In this document: positions 48,358 to 56,955 of the stretch, one piece after another
Layout: each line of letters begins with the position of its first letter
How positions within the stretch are numbered: position 1 is the first letter of the stretch
Notes under the pieces: generated by a model
Told to the model about the DNA's origin: nothing
Database searches by the model: none
What the model saw: only the letters and a program-made list of their open reading frames with translations
Assembly: GCF_004364175.1 (NCBI RefSeq)
Contig: NZ_SNZW01000014.1
Location: 124,001 to 188,000, forward strand
Origin: Maribacter caenipelagi
Lineage (GTDB): Bacteria > Bacteroidota > Bacteroidia > Flavobacteriales > Flavobacteriaceae
Length of the DNA stretch: 64,000 bases
Direction: 5' to 3'
Translations under genes and position numbers: made by a program

Positions 48358-48570
48358 TTAACCTCCTTGTGTAGCCCTAATAATCAGTACCTCATCATTT
48401 TCGGTTAACGTTTTATTTCCCCATGTTGCTTTAGAGACGATGTTTTCATTTACGGCAACTGCTATACCGTTCACAGAAATGTCCAGTTCTTTAATGATTT
48501 CCTCTAGCGTAGTAGTTTCTGCTATTTTCTTAGGGGCGTCGTTTACTTTTATGTGTATCATCTGCTTCAT
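48358..48570 (-). CDS. thiS: sulfur carrier protein ThiS
   Basis: The 70-residue ubiquitin-like protein ends with ...ATQGG, the C-terminal Gly-Gly that is adenylated and thiocarboxylated. The front has the NDAPKKIAETTTLEEIIKEL strand-helix of ThiS. It is the first gene of the operon under the TPP riboswitch. The adenylating enzyme ThiF and the HMP synthase ThiC are not in the window. Confidence 0.92.
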   Translation of the reverse strand: MKQMIHIKVNDAPKKIAETTTLEEIIKELDISVNGIAVAVNENIVSKATWGNKTLTENDEVLIIRATQGG

Positions 48571-48677
48571 TAATTGATCAAAAATGCAAAACGCAACATT
48601 GATATGGGTTTCGGTGTAAACAGAAAGAATTGATCTAATGGATTGAAAAACGGAAAGTTCAGGGGGGTGATCCTGTT

Positions 48678-48756
48678 AACTTTTCCCTACGTTGATCTTA
48701 ATCAAATCAGGTTCTAAGGATATTTCTCAAACTATGAAATAGCTACTCCTAAAGTT
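48678..48756 (-). promoter_or_regulatory. TPP (THI-box) riboswitch of the thi operon
   Basis: On the minus strand the element contains the conserved THI-box GAACCTGATTTGATTAAG and ATCAACGTAGGG, and an earlier degenerate TTGAGAAATATCC in place of CTGAGAxxATACC. The ends AACTTT and AAAGTT pair as P1. A further hairpin just downstream (AAAAGTTAACAGG with CCTGAACTTTCC, then GTTTTTC) overlaps the 3' P1 strand and may be the expression platform. Confidence 0.88.
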
Positions 48757-48943
48757 TACATCGCTAAATTAATAATTTGACGTGAGATATGATTCTGAAA
48801 GTAGTATTGATTGATTATTTTATTTTCTGTCGTCCACATTGAACAAAGTCTAAGAACAAGACCTATCCTGATAAGATTATTGAATAGGGTAGTGTGATCC
48901 ACATAAAATACTTCATTCTAATTCTACAAACTTTCATATATTA

Positions 48944-48958
48944 GCGTAAAATATACGC
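48944..48958. promoter_or_regulatory. NrtR operator upstream of nrtR
   Basis: GCGT-AAAATAT-ACGC, an inverted repeat with 7-base spacer, ends 5 bases before the nrtR ATG. The same GCGT-N7-ACGC core occurs before the next operon, which supports one shared regulator and autoregulation. Confidence 0.75.
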
Positions 48959-48963
48959 ATTGT

Positions 48964-49638
48964 ATGCAACAATCGATCAAGCTTTCTGTAGACGCCGTAG
49001 TTTTTGGGTATGAATCTGAAACCATATCCGTGTTACTCATCAGGAGAAAATATGACCCTTTTAAAGGAAAATGGGCAATACCCGGCGGATTCGTTTTAGA
49101 CTCAGAGTCGTTGGAAGAAGCAGTAGAGAGGGAGCTAAAGGAAGAAACAGGTATTAAAATTAATTACTTAGAACAACTATATACCTTTGGGAATCCAGAA
49201 AGAGACCCTAGAAATAGAGTAGTATCCGTTGCATATTTCGGATTAATAAAACCAAGTGCTTTTAAACTTGCTGCTTCTACCGATGCAGAAGAGGCGCAAT
49301 GGTTTACCATTAACAAACTCCCAGAACTTTCTTTTGACCATGCCGAAATTCTAAAACTTGCCATTACTAGATTACAGGCAAAAATCACGTATGAACCTAT
49401 CGGCTTTGAATTATTGGACACCAAATTTCCGTTTTCTGATTTAGAAAAATTGTATGCTGCTGTTTTAGGGAGGGAGATCGACAGGCGTAACTTTCGAAAA
49501 AAAATGCTGGGTTTAAATGTTTTGGATGAATTAGATGAAAAAGTTTCTAAAGGTTCTGGCAGACCTGCAAACCTCTTTATGTTTAATAAAAACAGGTACT
49601 TCAAGCTAAAAAAAGAGGGTATCATCTTCGAAATTTAA
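48964..49638 (+). CDS. nrtR: NrtR, Nudix-type transcriptional regulator of NAD metabolism
   Basis: The 224-residue protein has a complete Nudix box at about residues 42-64 (GFVLDSESLEEAVERELKEE, then TGI) and a C-terminal winged-helix domain (LEKLYAAVLGREIDRRNFRKKMLGL, then GRPANLFMFNKNRYFKLK). NrtR proteins bind DNA and are released by ADP-ribose, a product of NAD breakdown. Its two predicted operators flank it. Because the Nudix box is intact it could also hydrolyse ADP-ribose. Confidence 0.88.
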   Translation: MQQSIKLSVDAVVFGYESETISVLLIRRKYDPFKGKWAIPGGFVLDSESLEEAVERELKEETGIKINYLEQLYTFGNPERDPRNRVVSVAYFGLIKPSAFKLAASTDAEEAQWFTINKLPELSFDHAEILKLAITRLQAKITYEPIGFELLDTKFPFSDLEKLYAAVLGREIDRRNFRKKMLGLNVLDELDEKVSKGSGRPANLFMFNKNRYFKLKKEGIIFEI

Positions 49639-49705
49639 AGTTCTAATTTATAGTTTGTGTAAAATAAACACAAATAATTCTTTATATACTCAAATTATAT
49701 TTTAT

Positions 49706-49728
49706 ATTTGCGTTATAATTACGCAAAT
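49706..49728. promoter_or_regulatory. NrtR operator upstream of the NAD salvage operon
   Basis: ATTTGCGT (49706-49713) and ACGCAAAT (49721-49728) form an 8-bp inverted repeat around a 7-base AT spacer, 8 bases before the first ATG. The core GCGT-N7-ACGC equals that before nrtR. Confidence 0.82.
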
Positions 49729-49736
49729 TGATTTAT

Positions 49737-50174
49737 ATGATGTATACACCTAACGACATACTACCAATAAATAAACGTAACCAACGTTCTATTTTTCTAG
49801 CAGGTAGTATGGATCCTAAACAAGAGGGGAGTTGGAGAACAAAAGCTATTGCCGAGTTTAGAGCAATGGACATCTTTGACCCAACAAACATGAATCATGA
49901 TAATCTAAATAGTGAACAAATGAAGCATCATGTAACTTGGGAGTTAGATGCCTTAGAACTATCGGATATAATTTTACTTAATTTTCTGCCCAATGCGCAA
50001 TCACCTATTTCTTTAGTAGAACTGGGTATGTATGTAACCTCTAACAAGCTCATTGTTATTTGTCCGAAAGAATTTTACAAAAGTGGTTATATACATACTT
50101 TATGCGAAAAGTATAACACTCCAATATTTAATAACATCACAGAAGCGAAAACACTGTTGATAAACAGCCTATAA
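49737..50174 (+). CDS. nucleoside 2-deoxyribosyltransferase-like protein
   Basis: I start at the ATG at 49737; the TTG at 49728 lies in the operator. The 145-residue product has the Rossmann-like start SIFLAGSMDP, DALELSDIILLNFLP and SPISLVELGMYV, where the glutamate after SLV is the position of the nucleophile of nucleoside deoxyribosyltransferases. In this operon it may act on a nicotinamide nucleoside or an ADP-ribose-related compound. It is the first gene of the NrtR-controlled unit. Confidence 0.7.
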   Translation: MMYTPNDILPINKRNQRSIFLAGSMDPKQEGSWRTKAIAEFRAMDIFDPTNMNHDNLNSEQMKHHVTWELDALELSDIILLNFLPNAQSPISLVELGMYVTSNKLIVICPKEFYKSGYIHTLCEKYNTPIFNNITEAKTLLINSL

Positions 50175-50184
50175 ATTAAAGATT

Positions 50185-51639
50185 ATGAACGGATTACTAC
50201 TAACAGACGGATATAAAACAGGACACCACCAACAATACCCAAAGGGAACAGAAGAAGTTTATTCTAACTGGACCCCAAGGAGTAATAAATATGCACCAAA
50301 AGGATGCGACAAAGTAGTTTCTTTTGGGCAGCAATATGTTTTTCAATGGTTGCATGATTACTTTCAGGACAACTTCTTTTCTAAGCCAAAAGCTCAGGTT
50401 TGTAATGAATTGAAAGAAGAGTTATCACTTTATTTAGGTACAGATTATGATGTTACTCATTATGAAGAATTGCATGACCTTCAATACTTGCCTATTAAAG
50501 TAAAATCAATAGTAGAAGGGGTAGAAGTTCCTATTAGAGCACCTATGGTAACCGTAGTAAACACAGATAAAAAATTCTACTGGATTACTAATTTCTTAGA
50601 AACCATTTTATCTACCATGCTATGGCAACCTATGACATCGGCTTCTATTGCTTTATGTTACAAAAGAATTTTTAAAAAATGGACCTTACAGACCGATAAG
50701 GAAAATTTGGCTTTTATCGATTTTCAAGGGCACGATTTCTCCATGAGAGGTATGGGTGGTTTGCAAAGTGCCATTTCATCGGGTATGGGGCATGCATCTG
50801 TATTCTTAGGTTCAGATACTTTACCTGTTATCAGTAGCCTACGTAACTATTACAAGGCTGAAGGTTTTGTAGTTGGTTCTGTAAATGCTACAGAACACTC
50901 GGTTATGTGTGCCGGCACTAAAGATGATGAAATAGGTACGTTTAGAGCTTTAATGGATACATACCCAACGGGAATTTTATCTGTAGTTAGCGATACTTGG
51001 GATTTATGGAAAGTACTGACAGATTACCTTCCTAAACTTAAAGAAGAGGTATTATCAAGAGATGGTAAATTAGTGATCAGACCAGATAGCGGAGATCCTG
51101 TTGATATCATTTGTGGCGAGTCTCGTGAGCTTGGTAGTAACACGCCTAAAGATAAAGGGGTAGTGGAGCTACTTTGGGATATTTTTGGAGGTACCGTAAA
51201 CGAACAGGGGTACAAAGTATTGGATAGTCACATAGGTGCTATTTATGGTGACAGTATAACCACAGAAAGGGCAGAGGCTATATGTCAACGCTTAAGCGAT
51301 AAAGGCTTTGCTACTACTAACGTGGTGCTTGGCATTGGTTCATTTACCTATCAGTTCAATACAAGAGATACTTTTGGTTTTGCTATGAAAGCAACTTCTG
51401 TAGTGGTAAATGGTGAACGAAGAGAAATTTTTAAAGATCCTATTACCGATGACGGAGTTAAAAAATCTGCTAAAGGATTGGTAAAAGTAGAATTACAAAA
51501 CGGCGAATATGTATTGGTAGACCAAGTGACGCCTAAAGAGGAAAACACGGGCGAGCTACAAGTTATCTACGAAGATGGACAATTTGTGAACCAAGTAAAT
51601 ATACAGGAGATACGAGAACGTATTAATACGAATCTTTAA
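50185..51639 (+). CDS. nadV: nicotinamide phosphoribosyltransferase (NadV/NAMPT)
   Basis: The 484-residue protein begins LLLTDGYKTGHHQQYPKGTE, the NAMPT signature, contains ATEHSVMCAG with the catalytic histidine equivalent, and SVVSDTWDLWKVL plus VIRPDSGDPVDIICG, the PRPP-binding part. Length fits NAMPT rather than nicotinate phosphoribosyltransferase. It converts nicotinamide plus PRPP into NMN, bypassing deamidation. The PRPP synthetase two genes downstream can supply its co-substrate. Confidence 0.95.
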   Translation: MNGLLLTDGYKTGHHQQYPKGTEEVYSNWTPRSNKYAPKGCDKVVSFGQQYVFQWLHDYFQDNFFSKPKAQVCNELKEELSLYLGTDYDVTHYEELHDLQYLPIKVKSIVEGVEVPIRAPMVTVVNTDKKFYWITNFLETILSTMLWQPMTSASIALCYKRIFKKWTLQTDKENLAFIDFQGHDFSMRGMGGLQSAISSGMGHASVFLGSDTLPVISSLRNYYKAEGFVVGSVNATEHSVMCAGTKDDEIGTFRALMDTYPTGILSVVSDTWDLWKVLTDYLPKLKEEVLSRDGKLVIRPDSGDPVDIICGESRELGSNTPKDKGVVELLWDIFGGTVNEQGYKVLDSHIGAIYGDSITTERAEAICQRLSDKGFATTNVVLGIGSFTYQFNTRDTFGFAMKATSVVVNGERREIFKDPITDDGVKKSAKGLVKVELQNGEYVLVDQVTPKEENTGELQVIYEDGQFVNQVNIQEIRERINTNL

Positions 51640-51651
51640 AAGTAGCTGAAT

Positions 51652-52653
51652 ATGATGTGGTTTGAAGAATTGACAGGGTTTGCAGAGTTATCTCCTAAAA
51701 ATGTACGTGATAATATCATCATTCACGGACAGTATTTGATTTCAAAAATCAATAATAGATCCTATCAATTCGGAAAACTAGATATTTCTTCTTTAGAAGA
51801 ATTAAGAGAGCAGGATATACCTTTGGACATTTCTGATGAATTAAAGGTCTCAGAACTGGTAGCCGATATTCAAGAGGTACATTGTAACCAAAATAATGCA
51901 AATGCTCTTTTTCAAGCCGCCTCTCAATTTAATCTTTTAGAAATGGTCGGTCCTGAGGTTTCGCCTAAAGCGGGAGTTGGCATTTACGAAAATGACTTTA
52001 CCCAAGGTCCCGCATGTGCCATAGCTTGTGGTGCAGGTACCATATACAGAAACTATTTTGTGCCTATTGGGGGTCAAATCGGACAAACAGGTGCATATCA
52101 GATTGATTGTTTAGATGCTATAGGTAAAGAACTTCATAATCAAGAGCTTCAGCTATGGAGTATGACCAACGGTTATGCGGTATTAAGTCAAAAAGGCTTG
52201 CTTGCCATTAATAAACAAATAGGAAGCTTTACAGATACTCAAAGAGAGTATTTAAAAGGTAAATTAAAGGTGGGAATACAATGGAATACTGAAGTAACCC
52301 TAACGGATGAAAAACAAATTGTATCTCAAATATATTGCTCTGCATTGCCTGTAGCTTATTCGCATATCGAATCCTATTATTGGGAGAATTTTGCCAGAAT
52401 TATTTTGGAAGCTACCTATGAAGCCACTTTATACACGGCAATGTTAAATCTTAAAAACAACAAGTCAAATAAGGTATTTTTAACTTTAGTAGGAGGTGGG
52501 GCTTTTGGTAATGATTTAGATTGGATATTAGAATCACTGTTTAAAACACTAGAGAAATTCAGAAATACTCCTTTAGATCTGAGTATAGTCAGTTACGGAA
52601 GCTCGAATGAGATATTGAAACAAGAAATACATAATTTCAACATTAAGAATTAG
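51652..52653 (+). CDS. uncharacterised macrodomain-like protein of the NAD operon
   Basis: The 333-residue protein has conserved stretches that look like a family I have seen without a function: PEVSPKAGVGIYENDFTQ, GPACAIACGAGTIYRNYF, then CSALPVAYS, ARIILEATYEATL, and VFLTLVGGGAFGNDLDWI followed by LSIVSYG. The last part, a strand then GGGAFGN, resembles the ADP-ribose loop of macrodomains. Together with NrtR, NAMPT and PRPP synthetase this suggests binding or processing of ADP-ribose or an ADP-ribosylated product. This is inference; no catalytic residues are assigned. Confidence 0.45.
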   Translation: MMWFEELTGFAELSPKNVRDNIIIHGQYLISKINNRSYQFGKLDISSLEELREQDIPLDISDELKVSELVADIQEVHCNQNNANALFQAASQFNLLEMVGPEVSPKAGVGIYENDFTQGPACAIACGAGTIYRNYFVPIGGQIGQTGAYQIDCLDAIGKELHNQELQLWSMTNGYAVLSQKGLLAINKQIGSFTDTQREYLKGKLKVGIQWNTEVTLTDEKQIVSQIYCSALPVAYSHIESYYWENFARIILEATYEATLYTAMLNLKNNKSNKVFLTLVGGGAFGNDLDWILESLFKTLEKFRNTPLDLSIVSYGSSNEILKQEIHNFNIKN

Positions 52654-52656
52654 AAT

Positions 52657-53421
52657 ATGAAATACGAAATTAAAAAATTTAAAGACGGACAAGTAGCCGC
52701 TAAAATTACCGAAAGCGGAGATATTCATATTAAAATAAGAGGGAACAGTTATGAAGATTTGTTCAGAGCTGCTGCCATTAAAGAAGCTTGGGATGCTGAA
52801 AATTCAACCAACAAAACAGCCACAGCCAAACTGACTATATTTTGCCTTATTGGGCAACGATCAGATAGGCGATTCAATAAAGGAGAGTCGTTCGATTTAA
52901 AAATCATTTGCAAGTTTATCAATGACATGAAGTTTGACTCCGTTGCCATCTTACACCCTCATAGTCCTATTTCATTGGCGCTAATACATAATGCCGAGAA
53001 AATATCGCATGTGGATTATGTTGAAAAAGCTTTTAACGAAATTGGAAATCCGGTTTTGGTGAGTCCCGATGCCGGTGCGTATAAAACAACCCATGAAATT
53101 GCCGAAAAGCTGAATGCCGATTTAGTACCGTCCAATAAAGTACGGGTAGATGGCGCTCCGGTGATTAGTATACAAGGTGATGTAAAGGACAAACAATGCC
53201 TTATTGTTGATGATCTAGCCGATGGAGGCAGAACATTCAAATTTTTGGCGGAAGCATTAAAAAAACAAGGTGCCGCAAAGGTTTATTTATATGTTACCCA
53301 CGCCCAATTCAACTATGGATTTGATGAATTAAAAGAATCGATTGACCATATATATTGCACCAATAGCTACAAAGATATTGATGATGATTTTGTAACGCAG
53401 TTCAAGTTAGAGGGCTTGTAA
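52657..53421 (+). CDS. ribose-phosphate pyrophosphokinase-like protein
   Basis: The 254-residue protein is a short PRPP synthetase: LIGQRSDRRFNKGESFDLKI is the ATP-flexible-loop region, VSPDAGAYKTTHEIAEKL the metal loop, and CLIVDDLADGGRTF the PRPP-binding motif. It lacks about 60 residues compared with the usual 310, mainly in the N-terminal half. It overlaps the NAD-salvage logic by supplying PRPP to NAMPT. It lies 3 bases after the macrodomain-like gene and is followed by the operon terminator. Confidence 0.85.
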   Translation: MKYEIKKFKDGQVAAKITESGDIHIKIRGNSYEDLFRAAAIKEAWDAENSTNKTATAKLTIFCLIGQRSDRRFNKGESFDLKIICKFINDMKFDSVAILHPHSPISLALIHNAEKISHVDYVEKAFNEIGNPVLVSPDAGAYKTTHEIAEKLNADLVPSNKVRVDGAPVISIQGDVKDKQCLIVDDLADGGRTFKFLAEALKKQGAAKVYLYVTHAQFNYGFDELKESIDHIYCTNSYKDIDDDFVTQFKLEGL

Positions 53422-53438
53422 AAAATTGAATACAGTAA

Positions 53439-53474
53439 ATAAAAAATAGCGCATTACCGCGCTATTTTTTATTC
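53439..53474 (+). terminator. terminator of the NrtR operon
   Basis: A perfect 15-bp stem (core AATAGCGC and GCGCTATT) with loop ATTACC lies between an A-run and a T-run. Confidence 0.88.
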
Positions 53475-53622
53475 ATGAAGGTTTTGAATCGCATTGATGC
53501 TTCCCACTTTTAATTGCAAAGTTCAAGAGTATGATGAACTATAATGAAGCAAACATTGTTCAATTCATCCTCAATAAATTACAATTCGGTAATCCTCAAT
53601 TTAATGTTATCTTGATTCCATA

Positions 53623-53630
53623 TAAGTTTG
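53623..53630 (+). promoter_or_regulatory. minus-7 element of the serine hydrolase gene
   Basis: TAAGTTTG is a full TAnnTTTG match 30 bases before the chosen ATG. A TTG start at 53628 would lie inside this element, supporting the ATG at 53661. Confidence 0.55.
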
Positions 53631-53660
53631 CATCATCAATTACATCAACGGGACAGAAAA

Positions 53661-54710
53661 ATGGAAAATACTAAACCAAAAACCAGTAAGAAAAAACAGA
53701 TTTTCAGAATCATATTATTTGCTAGTACCTTCATTTCTTTATGGTTTGTACCGTGGATCTTAGTGAAAGCATGGATTTTACCATTACCGAATACGGTACA
53801 AGAGCAAGTAGATCAAACCTTAGGATACGGATTTGATGGTGTCATTGTCTACGTTGATGAAGCTGGTAAGCCACCGGCTATCTATACCGCCGGTTACCAC
53901 GATAGCGCAAAACTAATACCTGCCAAACCAAACGCTTTATTCAAAATTGCAAGTATAAGTAAGTTATATGTTGCTGTTGCTATTACAAGATTAGCCAATG
54001 AAAACCGAATATCTTTAGATAAACCGCTTACCGATTATTTTCCTGAGCTTTCGGATAGAGTTGAAAATGCCGGTAAAATTACGTTGAGAATGATGGTACA
54101 GCACCGAAGCGGTATTCCCAATTTCACGGATAATCCTGAGTATTGGAAAAACCAACCGAACACCGATGTAGATGTGCTTAAATATGCATTGGATTTACCA
54201 GCTAACTTTGAACCCAACAAAGATTATGGCTACTCCAATACCAATTACTTACTACTCTCCCGAATTATAGAAAAAGTTACTGGTGGAAGCCGACAAGATT
54301 ATTTCAAAAAGGAAATCTTAATACCGCTAGGACTTAACAATACTTACGGATCTATCAACGAAGTAAATATTGAAGATGTTATGAGTGGTTATTATGTAGG
54401 AATAGATAAAGATTTTAAAAATGAAGATTACGGTATGATGTTGGCTACCGCAGAAGATGTTGGTAAATTCGTAAGAGCATTGAACGACGGCTCTTTACTC
54501 AATGAACAAGAAATGGAAATCTACACCTCACTTTATGAATTTAATCATGGAGGCTTAGCTGCTGGTTACCAATGTTTGGCAGAATACCATAAAGATATTG
54601 ATGCCGTGATCGTGCAATTTATGAATACGACAGATTTTGAAGGCTATCAATGGAACTTATTAGAAATAACCCATAGCAGAGTGGTTAAAATACTACGTAA
54701 AGGAAAATAG
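53661..54710 (+). CDS. beta-lactamase-family serine hydrolase
   Basis: The 349-residue protein has one N-terminal membrane segment and the serine hydrolase motifs: SISK (SxxK) near residue 90, YSNTNYLL for YxN, and HGGLAAGYQC near the end in place of the KTG strand. Such proteins are membrane-anchored esterases or D-aminopeptidase-like enzymes; they are rarely true beta-lactamases. The promoter supports the ATG at 53661. It is likely monocistronic. Confidence 0.85.
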   Translation: MENTKPKTSKKKQIFRIILFASTFISLWFVPWILVKAWILPLPNTVQEQVDQTLGYGFDGVIVYVDEAGKPPAIYTAGYHDSAKLIPAKPNALFKIASISKLYVAVAITRLANENRISLDKPLTDYFPELSDRVENAGKITLRMMVQHRSGIPNFTDNPEYWKNQPNTDVDVLKYALDLPANFEPNKDYGYSNTNYLLLSRIIEKVTGGSRQDYFKKEILIPLGLNNTYGSINEVNIEDVMSGYYVGIDKDFKNEDYGMMLATAEDVGKFVRALNDGSLLNEQEMEIYTSLYEFNHGGLAAGYQCLAEYHKDIDAVIVQFMNTTDFEGYQWNLLEITHSRVVKILRKGK

Positions 54711-54798
54711 CCAAAAATATTATAACTAACTTAAAATTAAATATATAGACATACAATTCTGTAACAAGTATAGTTTTACGTCGTCTTACAGGCAAACC

Positions 54799-54832
<34 letters not shown>

Positions 54833-54837
54833 TCAGT

Positions 54838-55569
54838 ATGAAAGTTTTAGTAGTCGGCGCCAGTGGTGCCACAGGTAGTCAATTGGTAGCGCAACTTCTT
54901 TTGAAACAACACTTCGTAAAAGTTGTTGTACGTTCTCCCCATAAGCTACCTGAATCATGGAAGAACAATGATCATCTACAAATTATTGTAGCTAGCATTC
55001 TTGACCTAAGCGAAAATGAAATGAGGGTAATAGTAAATGATTGCGATGCAGTAGCATCGTGCCTAGGGCATAATTTAACCTGGAAGGGTATCTATGGTCA
55101 ACCCAGAAAACTGGTTACCGATGCTACAAAACGCCTATGCAATGCCATAAAATCTAATAAATTAGAACGCACTACAAAGTTTGTTCTAATGAATACGACC
55201 GGGAATCGAAATCGTGATTTGGACGAACGTATTTCTTTTGCACAAAAATGTGTCATAGGTCTGCTTCGCTTATTACTTCCTCCTCATGTAGATAATGAAA
55301 AGGCGGCAGATTATTTAAGAATACAAATTGGTCAAAACAATAAAGCCATTGAATGGGTAGCTGTTAGACCAGACGGATTAATAAATGAAGACCAGGTTAG
55401 CGATTATAAAATTTATCCTTCACCTACACGTAGCGCCATATTTAATGCCGGTAAAGTAAGCCGTATTAATGTTGCCCATTTTATGGCTGATCTCATTAAT
55501 GACGATAACCTATGGGATAAGTGGAAGGGGCAAATGCCGGTTATCTATAGTTCATCGCAAGACAATTAA
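54838..55569 (+). CDS. NAD(P)-binding atypical SDR (NmrA-like)
   Basis: The 243-residue protein has the dinucleotide motif VLVVGASGATGSQLVAQLL, a central ASCLGHNL and LMNTTGNRNRDLDE segment and VAVRPDGLINEDQVSDY, a typical end of NAD(P)-binding atypical SDRs. It should be a cytoplasmic NADP(H)-binding oxidoreductase or redox-sensing protein. The 5' leader carries the ATCA repeat. It is followed after 20 bases by a membrane-protein gene, probably in the same transcript. Confidence 0.85.
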   Translation: MKVLVVGASGATGSQLVAQLLLKQHFVKVVVRSPHKLPESWKNNDHLQIIVASILDLSENEMRVIVNDCDAVASCLGHNLTWKGIYGQPRKLVTDATKRLCNAIKSNKLERTTKFVLMNTTGNRNRDLDERISFAQKCVIGLLRLLLPPHVDNEKAADYLRIQIGQNNKAIEWVAVRPDGLINEDQVSDYKIYPSPTRSAIFNAGKVSRINVAHFMADLINDDNLWDKWKGQMPVIYSSSQDN

Positions 55570-55589
55570 TTAAATAGCATAATAGTAAG

Positions 55590-56165
55590 ATGGAAAGATT
55601 CATAAAACAGTTAGAAAAACAACATTCCGGAAAGAAGGTTCTAGTGCTTTTTCTACTCACCAATATCGTTTATGCGTATATGCTTTTAGTTACCATTCCG
55701 GAAACGATGGCCTTCTCGAACGGATTGCAATTATTAGATATGATGCCCGCAGGATATGATTTAGAGTATGTAAACAACCTTTTTCATACACTAGGCCATA
55801 TCGGCCGCCAAACGTATCTTACCAAACAAATTCCTGTAGATATGATTTACCCATTACTCTTTGGTATTTCTTATGCAGCAGTACTGGCTTATTTCCTCAC
55901 GAAACTACCCAAACTAAACCCTAATTATTTATATCTGTGTCTATTGCCTATAATTGCCGGTATAGCAGATTATATTGAAAACATTGGTATTGTTACTATG
56001 CTGAATGCCTTCCCAACCGTTACAGAGACTTCTGTACATATCACAAGCTTATTTTCAGTTATTAAAAGTAGTGCTACCAGTATTTATTTTTTAGTTTTAA
56101 TAGTCGTCTTGGTTGTATTGGGTTTTCGAAAGCTGAAATCTAATAGCAAAAATTTTCAGCAATAA
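55590..56165 (+). CDS. four-transmembrane protein of unknown function
   Basis: The 191-residue protein has four clear hydrophobic segments at about residues 18-35, 85-105, 112-130 and 160-180, with short polar loops including PETMAFSNGLQLLDMMPAGY and IADYIENIGIVTML. I recognise no named family. It follows the NmrA-like gene closely, so the possible phase-variable leader may affect both. Confidence 0.75.
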   Translation: MERFIKQLEKQHSGKKVLVLFLLTNIVYAYMLLVTIPETMAFSNGLQLLDMMPAGYDLEYVNNLFHTLGHIGRQTYLTKQIPVDMIYPLLFGISYAAVLAYFLTKLPKLNPNYLYLCLLPIIAGIADYIENIGIVTMLNAFPTVTETSVHITSLFSVIKSSATSIYFLVLIVVLVVLGFRKLKSNSKNFQQ

Positions 56166-56295
56166 CAAAACCCCAATGGCTATCAGTAGGAGGGAAGCAC
56201 TATTTATTACAAACCATATTTAACCCGAAAACGCTAAAAAGAGTAAGTACATTACTGTAATTTTGTAATTCATGCACCCCAAATAATTCAAAAAC

Positions 56296-56895
56296 TTGCT
56301 AGAAAAAAGACGACAATTACCCCAAGAACAATTAACGGATGAAGACCATTTCATATACTGTTTAGAAGGGGTTGATGACATAGAAACTGAACAGTTAACC
56401 GAGGCACAGCAAAGCTTGGAGCAACTAGTTATGAAATATGGCATTGCAAGTATCTATAAAACTTGTGATACCATCGAAGGATTAGAAGATAGCCTTAATG
56501 CACTGGTATTAGATGACCATAATTTTAAGGATTATGAGATTATTTATTTAGTAATGCATGGCGAAGCAAATAGCATCTGTTTAAACGACTACTACTATAC
56601 GTTACAAGAAATTGCCGAAATTTTTGAAGGTCGCTTAAAAGGAAAGATCCTACATTTTTCCAATGCTAAAATTCTTGATTTAGACGAAGATGAAGCCCAA
56701 TATTTTCTAGATATTACCAACGCCAAAGCCGTCTCTGGGTACGGTAATGCATATAACGGAGTAAGCAGCGCAAATCTTGACAAAGCGTTCTTTAATTTAT
56801 TTAAAGAAGATGATGATATGTTTGAGGTCGTAGAAGAGCTACACCAAAGACATTACAATGTCTGTAAATTACTTGATTTTAGGTTGTATTATTAA
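56296..56895 (+). CDS. DUF6642-like protein, apparently without the catalytic cysteine
   Basis: The frame has no ATG at its beginning; I use the TTG at 56296, the first codon after an in-frame stop that allows the full domain. The 199-residue product fits DUF6642: DHFIYCLEGVDDIET, YEIIYLVMHGEANSI and KGKILHFSNAKIL, then AVSGYGNAYNGVSSANLDKAFF. From memory, this family has a caspase/CHAT-like His in HGE and a Cys in HFGSCSTL. Here the histidine is present but the Cys position is alanine (HFSNAKIL), so peptidase activity is unlikely. Confidence 0.6.
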   Translation: MLEKRRQLPQEQLTDEDHFIYCLEGVDDIETEQLTEAQQSLEQLVMKYGIASIYKTCDTIEGLEDSLNALVLDDHNFKDYEIIYLVMHGEANSICLNDYYYTLQEIAEIFEGRLKGKILHFSNAKILDLDEDEAQYFLDITNAKAVSGYGNAYNGVSSANLDKAFFNLFKEDDDMFEVVEELHQRHYNVCKLLDFRLYY

Positions 56896-56955
56896 AACAA
56901 AAATGAAATAGGAAGAATAATTACCAAGAGTCTGATTATATTATTTATCAAGATT

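Noticed and set aside
53628-53660. TTG start for the serine hydrolase
   Set aside because: It overlaps the TAAGTTTG promoter element; the ATG at 53661 is preferred.
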